Origin: JAMZMI01 sp049115715
GTDB lineage: Bacteria > Bacteroidota > Bacteroidia > Cytophagales > Cyclobacteriaceae
Direction: 5' to 3'
Length of the DNA: 64,000 bases
Assembly: GCA_049115715.1 (NCBI GenBank)
Contig: JAGDZQ010000006.1
Coordinates: forward strand, 372,001 to 436,000
A program made the position numbers and the translations under genes. Below the pieces are notes generated by a model. It searched no databases and was not told the origin of the DNA. It saw only the letters and a program-made list of their open reading frames with translations. Position 1 is the stretch's first letter. Every line of letters begins with the position of its first letter. Shown here piece after piece: positions 1-9,678 of the stretch.

Positions 1-210
1 ATCAATCGTAAATTCAAACTTGCCTTCCACCACATATGTCGCCTGGGTATGAAAATGCTGATGAGGTGACCCAAGTGCACCTGCCTCGAACTTCACTAAG
101 ACCATCATAATCTGATTATCATAGCCCAGAAACTTTCGGGAGACACCTCCTCCAAGCTCTTCCCATTGCATGCCTTCTGTTATGATATATTTGCTACTAG
201 ATCGTTCCAT
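1..210 (-). CDS. kdgF: KdgF-like cupin protein, cut by the window edge
   Basis: The first 70 residues are present and the reading frame runs off base 1. It begins MERSSSKYII and carries the cupin metal-binding motif HQHFH near residues 54-58, followed by a typical cupin strand (TYVVEGKFEF). KdgF proteins are small cytoplasmic cupins that convert the cyclic unsaturated monouronates released by pectate or alginate exolyases to linear keto sugars. It lies 17 bp downstream of the PL17 lyase on the same strand, where an alginate operon would be expected to carry this step. The family is inferred from the motif and context; another small cupin is possible because the C-terminal half is missing. Confidence 0.72.
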   Translation of the reverse strand, partial: MERSSSKYIITEGMQWEELGGGVSRKFLGYDNQIMMVLVKFEAGALGSPHQHFHTQATYVVEGKFEFTID

Positions 211-227
211 TTCTTCCTTTATCTTTT

Positions 228-2483
228 TTATTTTTTTGAGAAGTGAAAAGCTCCTTTCCACTCTAATTTTTCATTCATCAAATCAACTCTGTGCATACTG
301 TTTTCATTGTCATCCAATTGGCTAATGGCGAACACATATGTATCTCCATTGATAAGCTGAAACTCCACTACTGCATATTCTTTAGACTCATGTAAAACCT
401 TTAATCTGGTCACTGAAGTGAAGGAATTGATTGGAATTTCATCAGCTGGGTTATATACCCCGTGTACTTCAATAATCTGTGCGAATAGGCTGCTCTTACT
501 TTTTCTACTGATCATAAAACCCGGATCTCGTCTCAGGTTATACAATGGATCTTTTGCTCCGATTCGAGTAATACGAGCCTTATCTTCTTCCTGTAGTGCA
601 GAGCGAATGGTGAGAAAACTAGTACCGCCAAACCATGTCACACTCAGGTTATCTTTATCTATTTTTCCTTCATCACCAAAGACTCCATCGTTCCAAAGAT
701 GCTGATAGCCATGCAGCCCTTCCGCAAATGGTGTAGGATGATCGTTTGCGGTAAATGGAACAGAAGAAGACATCAAATGCCCATTGGGGTAGTACGACAA
801 ATCGTAATCTGATTCCCCCTCGTTTTCCACATAAAACAGATCCAAAATCAATGGATTGTCAAGTTCTGAGAGTGTGACAATGGCCATGGTACGCTGCATT
901 GAAATGTCATCATAAGCATTTGTCTCTCTGGCACTAACCACTTGCAACTCTGGATTTTTCGTATTGAATAAATAAGTTTCTCCGTGTGTTTTATCAGCTT
1001 CTTTTACATTCCCATCAAAGTGAGATTTTTTATCTACCACAAGTGTGTTGTGAGCCACCGTCTGCTTCGCCCATGAATGATTTTCTTTCAAATAGCCTCC
1101 GCCATCTTTATGTTCGATATTCACCCAACGGGCAGCACCATAATCCTGAATGACTTCTTCTCCTCCTTTGTATAAAAGAAAGCTCAATCTATCGAAGTGC
1201 CCATGTCCCATACCATGCTTGGCATATTTCATTGCAAGCGTCAAATCCTTAGCTCGAAGAATACCAATAGCACCTTCATCACCATCCGCTCCGTCGCGAA
1301 GTTCCCTACTGGCTTTGACGTAGGTCTTAGCCTTACCCTCAGCAATTCCCTTAGCGGCTGAAAGCCCTGCTTCGCTTAATCTAACTTTCCCTTGCGACTC
1401 GATTATGGAAAGAAGACTTTCGTCTTTGCTTCCATAGTGATAGGCCACTCCTATAGCATGAACAAGCTCTCTGGACATCAGAGACATCCCTTTTTGTGCA
1501 TCGTTGATTGGGAAAAATTCACCAGCTTCGTTCGTTTGGTCAATCAGCGCATAAACCGCTTTGATCAGCAATCCGTCACGATAATCCAAAATGCCTAGCT
1601 TAGGCATCTTGGTGGCCAGTCCCTGAGAGAAGATCAGAAAGGGATACATGGCGTAGCGCTGGTAATAGGGGCCTTCGGTGTAGTAGCCGTCAGGAGAGAA
1701 AGAGTGATTAATCTGAGCGAGAAATCCACCTTCTTTGTAACCCTGAAGATTAAGTGAACCTCCATCATTATCTATCAACCCAGATTCAGCATCAATGTCA
1801 AAAGCATAAAGTGCCCGATCAATTAACTCTTCATCGTCCATGACTAGTCCAATCATGCCTACTCCGGCATTACCCCAAGTGGAGTGGTTGTGCAGGCGAT
1901 TAAAGAACTTAGGGTTCTCTAAGGAAATGTAGTCCGCATATGGTCGGAAGAGTTCGGTATTCAGCTTACTTACTGTTTCTTCATCTAGCCAACTGTAGAT
2001 GCAGTCGTAGGCTTGGCTTGTGTATACCAGCCAATTGGCGTCATTGAGGCATTGCCAGAAGAACTTGCCACGAGCGTAGGATCGCTCAGCTGGGTGTTTA
2101 CCAAGTGTTGGATATATATCTGCGTATTCAAGCAACATATCCCTAATGTAAATGGCATACTTCTCCTCCTGTGTTATCTGGAAAAGCACCCCCGCCTTTT
2201 GCATGATGAAAAAGTTGGCTTTGTGGCGTTCATGGGTGTATCCTCCCGCCAAGTCCTTTGGAACCGGGACATCAATTCCCTTTTCGATCTCAGCATCTAC
2301 CTCTGAAATGACTTGTTCTAAGGTTTTGTCAAATAGTGGAACAGTTCCTAGGTTTGATTGGATGGCCTCAACTCCATCCACCGTCAGAATTAGGTTTGGA
2401 TGAGCTGGCTTAGATTCTTGTGGCTTTTGCTCAGCACAAGAGGCAAGTACGAGAATGATCAATATGGTTGATGCGTATTTCAT
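228..2483 (-). CDS. PL17 oligoalginate lyase (heparinase II/III-like), lipoprotein
   Basis: 751 residues with a signal peptidase II signal (LVLASC, Cys16), so probably a periplasmic lipoprotein. The N-terminal half is an alpha/alpha-barrel with the family motif LHNHSTWG (Asn199-His200) and the segment DGYYTEGPYYQRY (about 265-277). These match the Asn/His and Tyr catalytic positions of PL17 exolyases. The C-terminal half is a heparinase II/III-like beta-sandwich that includes the HGMGHGHFDRLS segment. PL17 enzymes remove unsaturated monouronate units from alginate oligosaccharides by beta-elimination. It overlaps the PL6 gene by 4 bp and is followed by the KdgF-like cupin, so product release and product linearisation are adjacent. 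All the expected motifs are intact and the length is normal for the family. Confidence 0.93.
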   Translation of the reverse strand: MKYASTILIILVLASCAEQKPQESKPAHPNLILTVDGVEAIQSNLGTVPLFDKTLEQVISEVDAEIEKGIDVPVPKDLAGGYTHERHKANFFIMQKAGVLFQITQEEKYAIYIRDMLLEYADIYPTLGKHPAERSYARGKFFWQCLNDANWLVYTSQAYDCIYSWLDEETVSKLNTELFRPYADYISLENPKFFNRLHNHSTWGNAGVGMIGLVMDDEELIDRALYAFDIDAESGLIDNDGGSLNLQGYKEGGFLAQINHSFSPDGYYTEGPYYQRYAMYPFLIFSQGLATKMPKLGILDYRDGLLIKAVYALIDQTNEAGEFFPINDAQKGMSLMSRELVHAIGVAYHYGSKDESLLSIIESQGKVRLSEAGLSAAKGIAEGKAKTYVKASRELRDGADGDEGAIGILRAKDLTLAMKYAKHGMGHGHFDRLSFLLYKGGEEVIQDYGAARWVNIEHKDGGGYLKENHSWAKQTVAHNTLVVDKKSHFDGNVKEADKTHGETYLFNTKNPELQVVSARETNAYDDISMQRTMAIVTLSELDNPLILDLFYVENEGESDYDLSYYPNGHLMSSSVPFTANDHPTPFAEGLHGYQHLWNDGVFGDEGKIDKDNLSVTWFGGTSFLTIRSALQEEDKARITRIGAKDPLYNLRRDPGFMISRKSKSSLFAQIIEVHGVYNPADEIPINSFTSVTRLKVLHESKEYAVVEFQLINGDTYVFAISQLDDNENSMHRVDLMNEKLEWKGAFHFSKK

Positions 2484-4711
2484 TTGTTGACCACAATGTT
2501 TTCTGCTTGATAAGGCTCGTCATTCGTAACCAGCCCCTCCGCGTTCTCAAAAGTGATGTTAGATAGTTTGGTGATCGGTTCGCCGTTTGTCATGAACAAG
2601 TCTATACCCTTGCTATCCTTGATTTGCACATTGTCAACCATTAGCTTCTGCACGCCGTGAAAGCGAAGAGCTGCGCCAACCTTATTCCGCTTGCCTTTCC
2701 CTGAGTTGAAGATCGTCACATCCCTAATCGTCATGATTGGGCCGAAAGTACTTTCATCCGTACCCCCTCGATAGACATTAGCGACCTCATGCCTCACATC
2801 CGTAAAAGTCGAATTGATGATATTGATGTTTTCGGCGTTGTATCTACCTAAATCTTCCACTTCCATATCAAGCGTAATGATCGCCCCGCTCACATTAGTC
2901 ATCGTTGTATTGATGATATTGATGGAGTCAGCAAACGTGTGTTTGTAGGACTTCAGAAAATCAAAGGAGTGGTTAACGTCCAGATCTTTGATCTCACAAT
3001 TCTCAACAACCAAGGCATAGTTTTCGGTCATTGAATACTTGCTGGTACTGATCACATTGTTACCTGAATAGTCAGGAGATTCAGAACCGTCAAAAAGGAC
3101 ATTTTTAAACTGTAAGGCACCCCCATTCTCTATTTTGAAAAAGCTCTGCTTTTCTGATTTGATAATGGCTTTTTCTCCTGATGGAGTGACTATCGAAATT
3201 GGGTGATAAACAAAAGCATACTTGGTCATCAAGTAAACGCCTTCACTTTCCAGCTCCAGAATGTCGCCGGATTCACTGTTTTTCAATGCATCTAAAAGTG
3301 TATTTACGCCTGCAGCTACTTTAGTCGTCTTGCCAGAATCGAATGTCCGGTCATTTCCATCTTTGGGATAATAGCTGGCTCCTACTTCCTCTTTGGTAAC
3401 AGGTAGCTTCACCTCACCAAACTCAATTTGATCGATCAATTCCTGAGAAGGAACCAACAGTCCATTTTCATTTTTGGCAAGCTCAAGTGAGACTTTCTCA
3501 AAACCATTTTCAAACGGTGCTTCTGCTTCCTCATTCATGACATTTCCAGCAAACTCAATTCCTGAGACGTCATCATAAATGGTAAAAGGGACAGGGTTTG
3601 TATTTCCCAGAATCAGGTTGTTTTTAAAGGTCGAGCCCTCTGGTACTGCGGATCGCTCTTCATCACTTCCTGCACAGAGCTGGATGTAGTCACTGTTGAT
3701 CACAATATTGTTTTCCATGTAGGAGTCAATCACCTGATTGTAGCGATTGATTGGAGAATTGGGTACTCCATTCATGATAACCAAGGCTCCTCGGAACCTA
3801 TGGCCTGTTAAGCCATTCAGGTAGTTTTTCTTAACCGTCTGGTATTCATTGATGATGCGGATACCGCCGGTATTTGCTTTTCCGTTCCCCAAGAAGTAGT
3901 TGTTTTCAACTAGGGTATGGTGTCCATGACGCATGGTTAAGGTTCCCTGACATTCAAAGAAAACATTCCCTGTAAATTGATTGCCGCAAGCCTTGTTGGA
4001 AATAATTTCGTGTTCTCCGTTGACCCGATCGAAATAGTTATTTCGGACTACCGTATTTGAGTAAGTACGTGAGTGGTGGCTGGTTCCAATCCTAAGTGTT
4101 TCTCCACCATTAGATCCGAGCACGCCTCTTGGGCCAAAGTAGTTGTATTCAACAACGTGGTTGTTTTCACGACTCTCTTCCGTTGTAATTCGAACTGCCA
4201 TCGTGACACCCACATTGTTCTTTCCGATGAGAGAATTATGATCGAATCGATTGTTCTTCCCATACATCCCTACCCAGTAATCCGAGTCGAACCGCTCAGG
4301 GTTGGTGAAGTTGTGAATGACACAATTCGTAACTCTCGAATTGTTGGCTAACTCTTTTTTGCTGGTCTTAAAAGAAATCACCTCACTACTTGGTGTATAG
4401 CCATCCTTGAAAACAAGACCCGATATTTCAATGTATTCACCAGAAAAGGCAAGATTGGACTGACCGGTAATAATGACTTTTCCAGGAGTTTCAGCTTGTA
4501 GGCTAATTGGGTTTCCTTCTTCCCCTACTCCTTTCAATCTTAGTTCAACATCTTTCCAAGTTCCATTAGCCATGGTGATCACAGTACCGGGTTGAGCCGC
4601 TGACACTGCTTGCTTAAACTCTTCAAGGTTGCTGACTACATTCCCACTTTCGGAACTGCAACTGAGGAGAAACAGGGTAGAGATGATAAGGACGGCATAT
4701 AGCTTATTCAT
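2480..4711 (-). CDS. PL6 alginate lyase, two-domain beta-helix lipoprotein
   Basis: A right-handed parallel beta-helix enzyme of the chondroitinase-B/PL6 family, which cleaves alginate by beta-elimination. Counted from an upstream ATG at 4756, the catalytic base Lys255 (EIISNKACGN) and Arg276 (LTMRHGHH) are 21 residues apart, as in characterised PL6 lyases. The acidic GEHE and GGETLR segments fit the calcium site. The protein is about 740 residues, with a second beta-helix region after about residue 450, like large two-domain PL6 enzymes. I chose the start MNKLYAVLII because it puts a lipoprotein signal (FLLSC) at the N-terminus. The ATG at 4756 overlaps the stop codon of the PL7 gene (TGATG) and is the alternative. 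Operon neighbours are PL7 and PL17. Confidence 0.92.
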   Translation of the reverse strand: MNKLYAVLIISTLFLLSCSSESGNVVSNLEEFKQAVSAAQPGTVITMANGTWKDVELRLKGVGEEGNPISLQAETPGKVIITGQSNLAFSGEYIEISGLVFKDGYTPSSEVISFKTSKKELANNSRVTNCVIHNFTNPERFDSDYWVGMYGKNNRFDHNSLIGKNNVGVTMAVRITTEESRENNHVVEYNYFGPRGVLGSNGGETLRIGTSHHSRTYSNTVVRNNYFDRVNGEHEIISNKACGNQFTGNVFFECQGTLTMRHGHHTLVENNYFLGNGKANTGGIRIINEYQTVKKNYLNGLTGHRFRGALVIMNGVPNSPINRYNQVIDSYMENNIVINSDYIQLCAGSDEERSAVPEGSTFKNNLILGNTNPVPFTIYDDVSGIEFAGNVMNEEAEAPFENGFEKVSLELAKNENGLLVPSQELIDQIEFGEVKLPVTKEEVGASYYPKDGNDRTFDSGKTTKVAAGVNTLLDALKNSESGDILELESEGVYLMTKYAFVYHPISIVTPSGEKAIIKSEKQSFFKIENGGALQFKNVLFDGSESPDYSGNNVISTSKYSMTENYALVVENCEIKDLDVNHSFDFLKSYKHTFADSINIINTTMTNVSGAIITLDMEVEDLGRYNAENINIINSTFTDVRHEVANVYRGGTDESTFGPIMTIRDVTIFNSGKGKRNKVGAALRFHGVQKLMVDNVQIKDSKGIDLFMTNGEPITKLSNITFENAEGLVTNDEPYQAENIVVNK

Positions 4712-4755
4712 GTTGATTTTCAGTGTTTTGGGAAATGGAGTAGTCATATTCTTCA

Positions 4756-7149
4756 TCAGTTTTGATCGAATAAAACAGCTCTTACTTCGTGTATTTCTAC
4801 TCCAGTGTTTAATCGGATGAAATAGATTCCTTTAGGTAGTCCTGCTGGTGGAGTCCACTTATGCGCTTGCTTAATCGAGTTCTGCACCAAAGGCACTAAC
4901 TCATCAATCTTTCTTCCAGACACATCGTGGACTGATATTATGGTTGGCACTTCATGACTACCCAAATATTCGATTGTTAACTCGGACTTAAAGGGATTCG
5001 GGTAAATTCTGAGTCCATTTTCATCATTAAACTCTGAGCTTAAGGGTTCAGCCAAACTCCCTGAAATCTCAACTGTTATCGAGGCAGAAGTAGTGGTCTC
5101 TTCATCATCGTCAACAGCAACAGCCGTGATGTCATAGTTCCCACCAGGAACCGTTCTCCAGATAAAGGAATAAGGGGATGCTAAATCTTCTCCCAGCAAA
5201 CTGTCTCCTGCATAAAATTCCACCTTGGAAATGGTTCCGTCAGGATCAGAAGCATCTACTCTTATCGTAATATTATCTCCTGCTTCATAACTATCTCCGG
5301 ACTCTGGTGATGTGATACCTACAACTGGCCCTGTATTCTGTTCGGTTAGTTCTTGTAACTCATCAAAGTGAGCGGTTGCCTCTCCCTCATCCTGAAGGTA
5401 AACACCAGCTTTCCAGTAGCTTGGAAATACCCAGAATGAAATGTCTTTATCTGCTTTCAAAACGCCATCTATTTCTATCTGCAACCTCTCATTGACTATT
5501 TTAATATCACAGTCGAAATAACCACCTGGATCTTCACCCAGGTCAATGTGTGAGGTGTTTACACCTTCATTATCTACTTTGATTGCAGCCCAGAGGTGAT
5601 TTTCAGGTGATTTTGTTCTGTGCTTGTAAACTCTCAAAAGTGGTTTATTTGGGCCATTCCCAGCATTGGCATCATCGTGTATCTGAAGAACAGTGACCTG
5701 CTCGCAAGTCTGCTCCACTATATCTATGGTAGCATGCATGGACCGGTTTCCATCTGTCGCATTCCAATTTTCAAGATGCCTCAGCTCGGTTCTCATAGAT
5801 GTGCCGGACTGATTAAAAGCCATTTTATCATTTTCAACAACAAAGAAATTGTTGTCGGAGTATCCGTCTTTAAGTTCTGATTGAGACGCTACAGTCGAGC
5901 TTGTGGGTGCTTGTAGTTTGCTGCCCCCAATAAAGCCTTGAAACTTGGGAATGTCATAGGGTGCATCGTATACAGGCACGACCGAAACGCTCACTCCCGC
6001 CGAGGTGGATGAACCATTTGCATTGTCGATGGCTCTAGAACTCAAAACATAATTCCCCTCTGAAACGTCCGTCCATTCATAAGAATAAGGAGCAGTCGCA
6101 TCTTCACCCAGTTTTGTTGTCCCTTGATAGAACTCAACTTTGGCAATGGTTCCGTCAGTATCTGACGCATCGGCAGTGATGGTAATGTCATCACCGACCA
6201 AAAAACTAGAATTGTTTGACGGTGTAGTAATGCTTGTAGATGGTGCGTCATTGTTGGGACTGGAATGAGACTTGCTTAATGCAAAAAACGAAACCTGACA
6301 ATAGTCACCAGGATCACCAGAATTGTTTTGGTTATAATTTCCTGCTTTGAAATACATCCAATCATCTTCAAAACCACTTGCACTCATGTCCACTTCCTGA
6401 ACTACATCATCTTTGCCATCTCTCATAATGGTAACTGTCAGCGTGTTTCCTACAACCTTAATTTGATAGGAAAACTTCTCTCCAAGAGCTATTCCATCTG
6501 TAGGGTTGGATGCACTGCTACTACGACTTCCAATCATTTCATACCATTGCTCTGAACCCGTGATTGGCTCATGGGCGAAATAGATTGATCCTAATGTGTT
6601 ATTTGGGAGCTTGCGGTAATATATCCGACATGGTTCATCATCAGAGGCGTGTATTTGACCAATGATGACCCTACCGATTTTGCTGTTATCCCCAGTCGTA
6701 GATACATGATCTACTGCAACAGTGGCTGTCATTGTGCCATCTACTCCACCTGAAGCTTCTTTGTTCGCCTGAGTAGAAGTTGAGAAGACCCAGTTGTTTT
6801 TGCCTATTCCTTTTGTACTGATACTTGTATTACCTGCCCTAAGCATTTCTCTCAGTTCACTTCGAGGGTAAGTACTGCCTCCTGTCTGTCCATCATTGGG
6901 ACACCTGAAGACCATAGCTCCGGTCATGGTATCTGTATAAAATTCGTTGGCCTTTTCATATCCGCCGGCAAGATCAGTTTCTGACACTTCGTTCTGATCA
7001 GGCAAGGTTATTTTCCATTCTGATAGATCAAAGTTCTTACCTGGGGGTAGTGTCGGGTCTTGAGCATACCCAGAAAGGGAAGTGCAAAAAATCAACGTGT
7101 ATAAAACCGCTCTAATATCATATCGGCTTCCGTATAGATGAGACTTCAT
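4756..7149 (-). CDS. Secreted alginate lyase with two PL7 catalytic domains and a T9SS tail
   Basis: Residues are counted from the upstream ATG at 7215; the preferred start MKSHLYGSRY (7149) gives a clean signal peptide ending near GYAQ. The first PL7 domain (about 55-315) has RSELRE (118-123), QIH (187-189) and YFKAGNY (288-294). An Ig-like domain follows (about 325-412). A second PL7 domain (about 415-625) has its own RTELR (475-479), QIH (511-513) and YWKAGVY (599-605). A second Ig-like domain (about 630-718) and a C-terminal sorting tail with IYPNPF come last. Both lyase domains keep the catalytic His and Tyr motifs, so both may be active. PL7 lyases are endo-acting, which fits a first attack on alginate outside the cell. 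Most PL7 enzymes have a single catalytic domain. Confidence 0.93.
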   Translation of the reverse strand: MKSHLYGSRYDIRAVLYTLIFCTSLSGYAQDPTLPPGKNFDLSEWKITLPDQNEVSETDLAGGYEKANEFYTDTMTGAMVFRCPNDGQTGGSTYPRSELREMLRAGNTSISTKGIGKNNWVFSTSTQANKEASGGVDGTMTATVAVDHVSTTGDNSKIGRVIIGQIHASDDEPCRIYYRKLPNNTLGSIYFAHEPITGSEQWYEMIGSRSSSASNPTDGIALGEKFSYQIKVVGNTLTVTIMRDGKDDVVQEVDMSASGFEDDWMYFKAGNYNQNNSGDPGDYCQVSFFALSKSHSSPNNDAPSTSITTPSNNSSFLVGDDITITADASDTDGTIAKVEFYQGTTKLGEDATAPYSYEWTDVSEGNYVLSSRAIDNANGSSTSAGVSVSVVPVYDAPYDIPKFQGFIGGSKLQAPTSSTVASQSELKDGYSDNNFFVVENDKMAFNQSGTSMRTELRHLENWNATDGNRSMHATIDIVEQTCEQVTVLQIHDDANAGNGPNKPLLRVYKHRTKSPENHLWAAIKVDNEGVNTSHIDLGEDPGGYFDCDIKIVNERLQIEIDGVLKADKDISFWVFPSYWKAGVYLQDEGEATAHFDELQELTEQNTGPVVGITSPESGDSYEAGDNITIRVDASDPDGTISKVEFYAGDSLLGEDLASPYSFIWRTVPGGNYDITAVAVDDDEETTTSASITVEISGSLAEPLSSEFNDENGLRIYPNPFKSELTIEYLGSHEVPTIISVHDVSGRKIDELVPLVQNSIKQAHKWTPPAGLPKGIYFIRLNTGVEIHEVRAVLFDQN

Positions 7150-7295
7150 ATGAAGCATCTTATCAACCAATCTGATGAATGACTTACTTCTAAAATTTAA
7201 CATGTTAGACTTCACTGGCTGTCTATATTATTTATTTTTTGTTATACCCAATCGACAACTATGAAAGTCGTCGATTGGGCATGAATTGATATTAG

Positions 7296-9656
7296 CTAAA
7301 ACCCGGGAGTTATAATATCAATGTTATCATAGAACACTTCGTTGCTGCTATCAACAGCCTGTGGTGCCCTGACGTAAATAACTATCTCAGTTGTTGTTGG
7401 TATAAACTTGAAGGTGTTCGTTGTGAATGTATCTTCTGTGGTAGATGCCTTGCTTGAGTTGAAATCATCGCTGATCAAGAAATAAGCATCTACACTGGCA
7501 TCATCTGCTCCATTGGTATCTAGACCAGTTTCGTCAGCAATGGCTGTGTTCAAAATGAACACTTCCGAATTAACGCCACTTGCTTCAGAACGAGAGTCAA
7601 TAGTGAAGGTATATTCCACACCAACCTCAACTGTTACCGGCTGATACAAACGGCGACAAGCTTCATTTATCTTGTACCCCCTGTCACCTAATTGAGCAAA
7701 CTTGTTACCATCGCTGGTACTTCCTGGTTGTTCGCTATCATCCGTGCAATTGTCTTTTAGCCAAGTATCTAGTGTGGAGTTACTCCATGTGTATGGACTA
7801 GCCTGAGTATCAGGATCATCATAAATCGTACTCGGTGGTGTCATATCAAAAGCATCAGCATTATCGCTTGTCTTAATAGTTAAGTCATCACCAGTGCCAT
7901 TTAAAACAATTGCCTTAAAAGTTGCCGGAACCGCAGGCGCACCTGCAACTATAGACTCAGTCAGCGTTGCGCTACCAGCACTATTCGTTACTGTTAGTAC
8001 CACATCATAATTGCCATCAGTCTCGTAGGTATGAGAAGGAGACTTCTCTGTGGAAGTATTGCCATCACCAAAATCCCAAGAGAATGAAGCGCCATTAAAC
8101 GATGTATTCGTAAAGTTGAACCCCAAACCAGTTCCTTCCTCTGCTTCAAAATCAGCAGTAGGACTTGCCGCATCTCCAGACGGAATCACTCTCACATTAT
8201 CAATCCAGGCATCATCAGGAGCAGTGGAGTAGAACATCACCGCAACTTCTCCACTTTCAGTCGATGTAAATGGAACTTGAACAAACGTACCATAGTCGCC
8301 AGGAGTATCTGAAAACTTCCCTTCAGCATAATAACCAAGATGAATACCTAGATTATTACTAATGGCTGCCACTGCATCAGCGCCATCCATATAGTGTCCT
8401 TCAATTACTAAACCTGATACGTGTCGGGTCAAACCGACAGGATCATCATTGTCATCGTCTATCGCATATTGATACTCTAAAACATAGTCAGTACTTGGAG
8501 TCAAGTTCAACGCCTGGTAAGCATATCTGGAGCTTGATGAATGTAATAATGGGCCTCCTACCTGATTTGACGACCACTTGGCACCACGAGTTTTGCCTCC
8601 TGTATCATTTCTTGTAAGGTCAAAATCAGAACCATCTGAACTAGATCCGAATGGATTCGTCTCACCTTCATCTGCATAGGTAGTAAATCTCCATTGACTT
8701 GTCGAGAAGGTTCCTGTGATCTCAAAATCACCATTCAATATGGAAGAACCAGTCTCTTTATGCAGGTAAACATTGTCTACAAAAATACTAGCATGGTCAC
8801 TTGCCGTGCCACCTGTGCCTAGTTCGAAAGTGATCTCATCAATAGATGTAACTGCAGCTGAAAAATCTGCAGCTAAATCAAGATCAAAAGAAGCCCACTC
8901 GCCATCTGTAAGTGCCAATTCATCAATTGCGTACTCCTCACTTGCACCTTCATTAACTAAAGCAACTTTCAGTACATCGATTCCTTCAGAAAAATCTGAA
9001 TAGACATCAAAGTGAATGTGGGTAGCTGCAATGCCATCACCAAATGCGTCAGCAGTGGCAACCGTACCCATTGAAAGTCCAGCCGGACTGCTACCAAGAC
9101 GAGATAGCTGTATGACGTTATTGTCATCAACAGCTAGTGCGGTTCCTCCAGCGGCAACTTCGCCCCATCGGTATTCAAGGAAACCATCGGCATCATCCAT
9201 TCCATCCGTAAAAAGCGCGAACACATTGGAAATAGTTCCAACTGGTGAAGCAGCCACACTTGAAAGTGTACTGGCAGCTGGTACGTGAAACACCTCAATT
9301 GTGTCAGTCAAAGTAACAGAAGACAGTCCTTCATCAGACAGAGCTGTCACGGAAATCACATATTTAACCTCCTCCACTTCATTGGGATAATCATAGGTAA
9401 CAGAACCGCCATGTTCGGCGATTGTAAGCAGGTCATCCGAACTATTTAGATCTCCAAAATCAACGGCATACGACGTTGCTCCAATGGACACAGGTGTCAC
9501 TGTAACCAAGGTACCATCTCCGGAGGCTTCAGCTGAGAAGCTAGAGAAGACCATCTCCGAAAGCCCTTTTGGATTCGGTTTATCATCCTCATTACAGGAT
9601 ACTAATAGGCCCACAAAAAGCAGTGCTCCTATTCCTCTTTTTATAATATTTATCAT
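7296..9656 (-). CDS. Surface glycan-binding lipoprotein with PKD domain (alginate locus)
   Basis: A lipoprotein (FVGLLVSC) with no enzymatic motif. Domains in order: an N-terminal beta-sandwich, a module beginning ISNVFALFTDG and ending FVDNVYLHK, a CBM-like module with GGKTRGAKW and WIDNVRV, a PKD domain (FSWDFGDGNTST), and a C-terminal beta-sandwich ending FYDNIDI. This fits a surface protein that holds alginate next to SusC/SusD, the role SusE/F-type or SGBP proteins play in other loci. The GGKTRGAKW module recurs in the next gene upstream, which suggests duplication. I chose the start MINIIKRGIG because it directly precedes the hydrophobic signal; an ATG at 9704 lies upstream. The ligand is inferred from operon position only. 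Confidence 0.82.
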   Translation of the reverse strand: MINIIKRGIGALLFVGLLVSCNEDDKPNPKGLSEMVFSSFSAEASGDGTLVTVTPVSIGATSYAVDFGDLNSSDDLLTIAEHGGSVTYDYPNEVEEVKYVISVTALSDEGLSSVTLTDTIEVFHVPAASTLSSVAASPVGTISNVFALFTDGMDDADGFLEYRWGEVAAGGTALAVDDNNVIQLSRLGSSPAGLSMGTVATADAFGDGIAATHIHFDVYSDFSEGIDVLKVALVNEGASEEYAIDELALTDGEWASFDLDLAADFSAAVTSIDEITFELGTGGTASDHASIFVDNVYLHKETGSSILNGDFEITGTFSTSQWRFTTYADEGETNPFGSSSDGSDFDLTRNDTGGKTRGAKWSSNQVGGPLLHSSSSRYAYQALNLTPSTDYVLEYQYAIDDDNDDPVGLTRHVSGLVIEGHYMDGADAVAAISNNLGIHLGYYAEGKFSDTPGDYGTFVQVPFTSTESGEVAVMFYSTAPDDAWIDNVRVIPSGDAASPTADFEAEEGTGLGFNFTNTSFNGASFSWDFGDGNTSTEKSPSHTYETDGNYDVVLTVTNSAGSATLTESIVAGAPAVPATFKAIVLNGTGDDLTIKTSDNADAFDMTPPSTIYDDPDTQASPYTWSNSTLDTWLKDNCTDDSEQPGSTSDGNKFAQLGDRGYKINEACRRLYQPVTVEVGVEYTFTIDSRSEASGVNSEVFILNTAIADETGLDTNGADDASVDAYFLISDDFNSSKASTTEDTFTTNTFKFIPTTTEIVIYVRAPQAVDSSNEVFYDNIDIITPGF

Positions 9657-9678
9657 ATTCAAAGTCTTTAGTTGGTAA

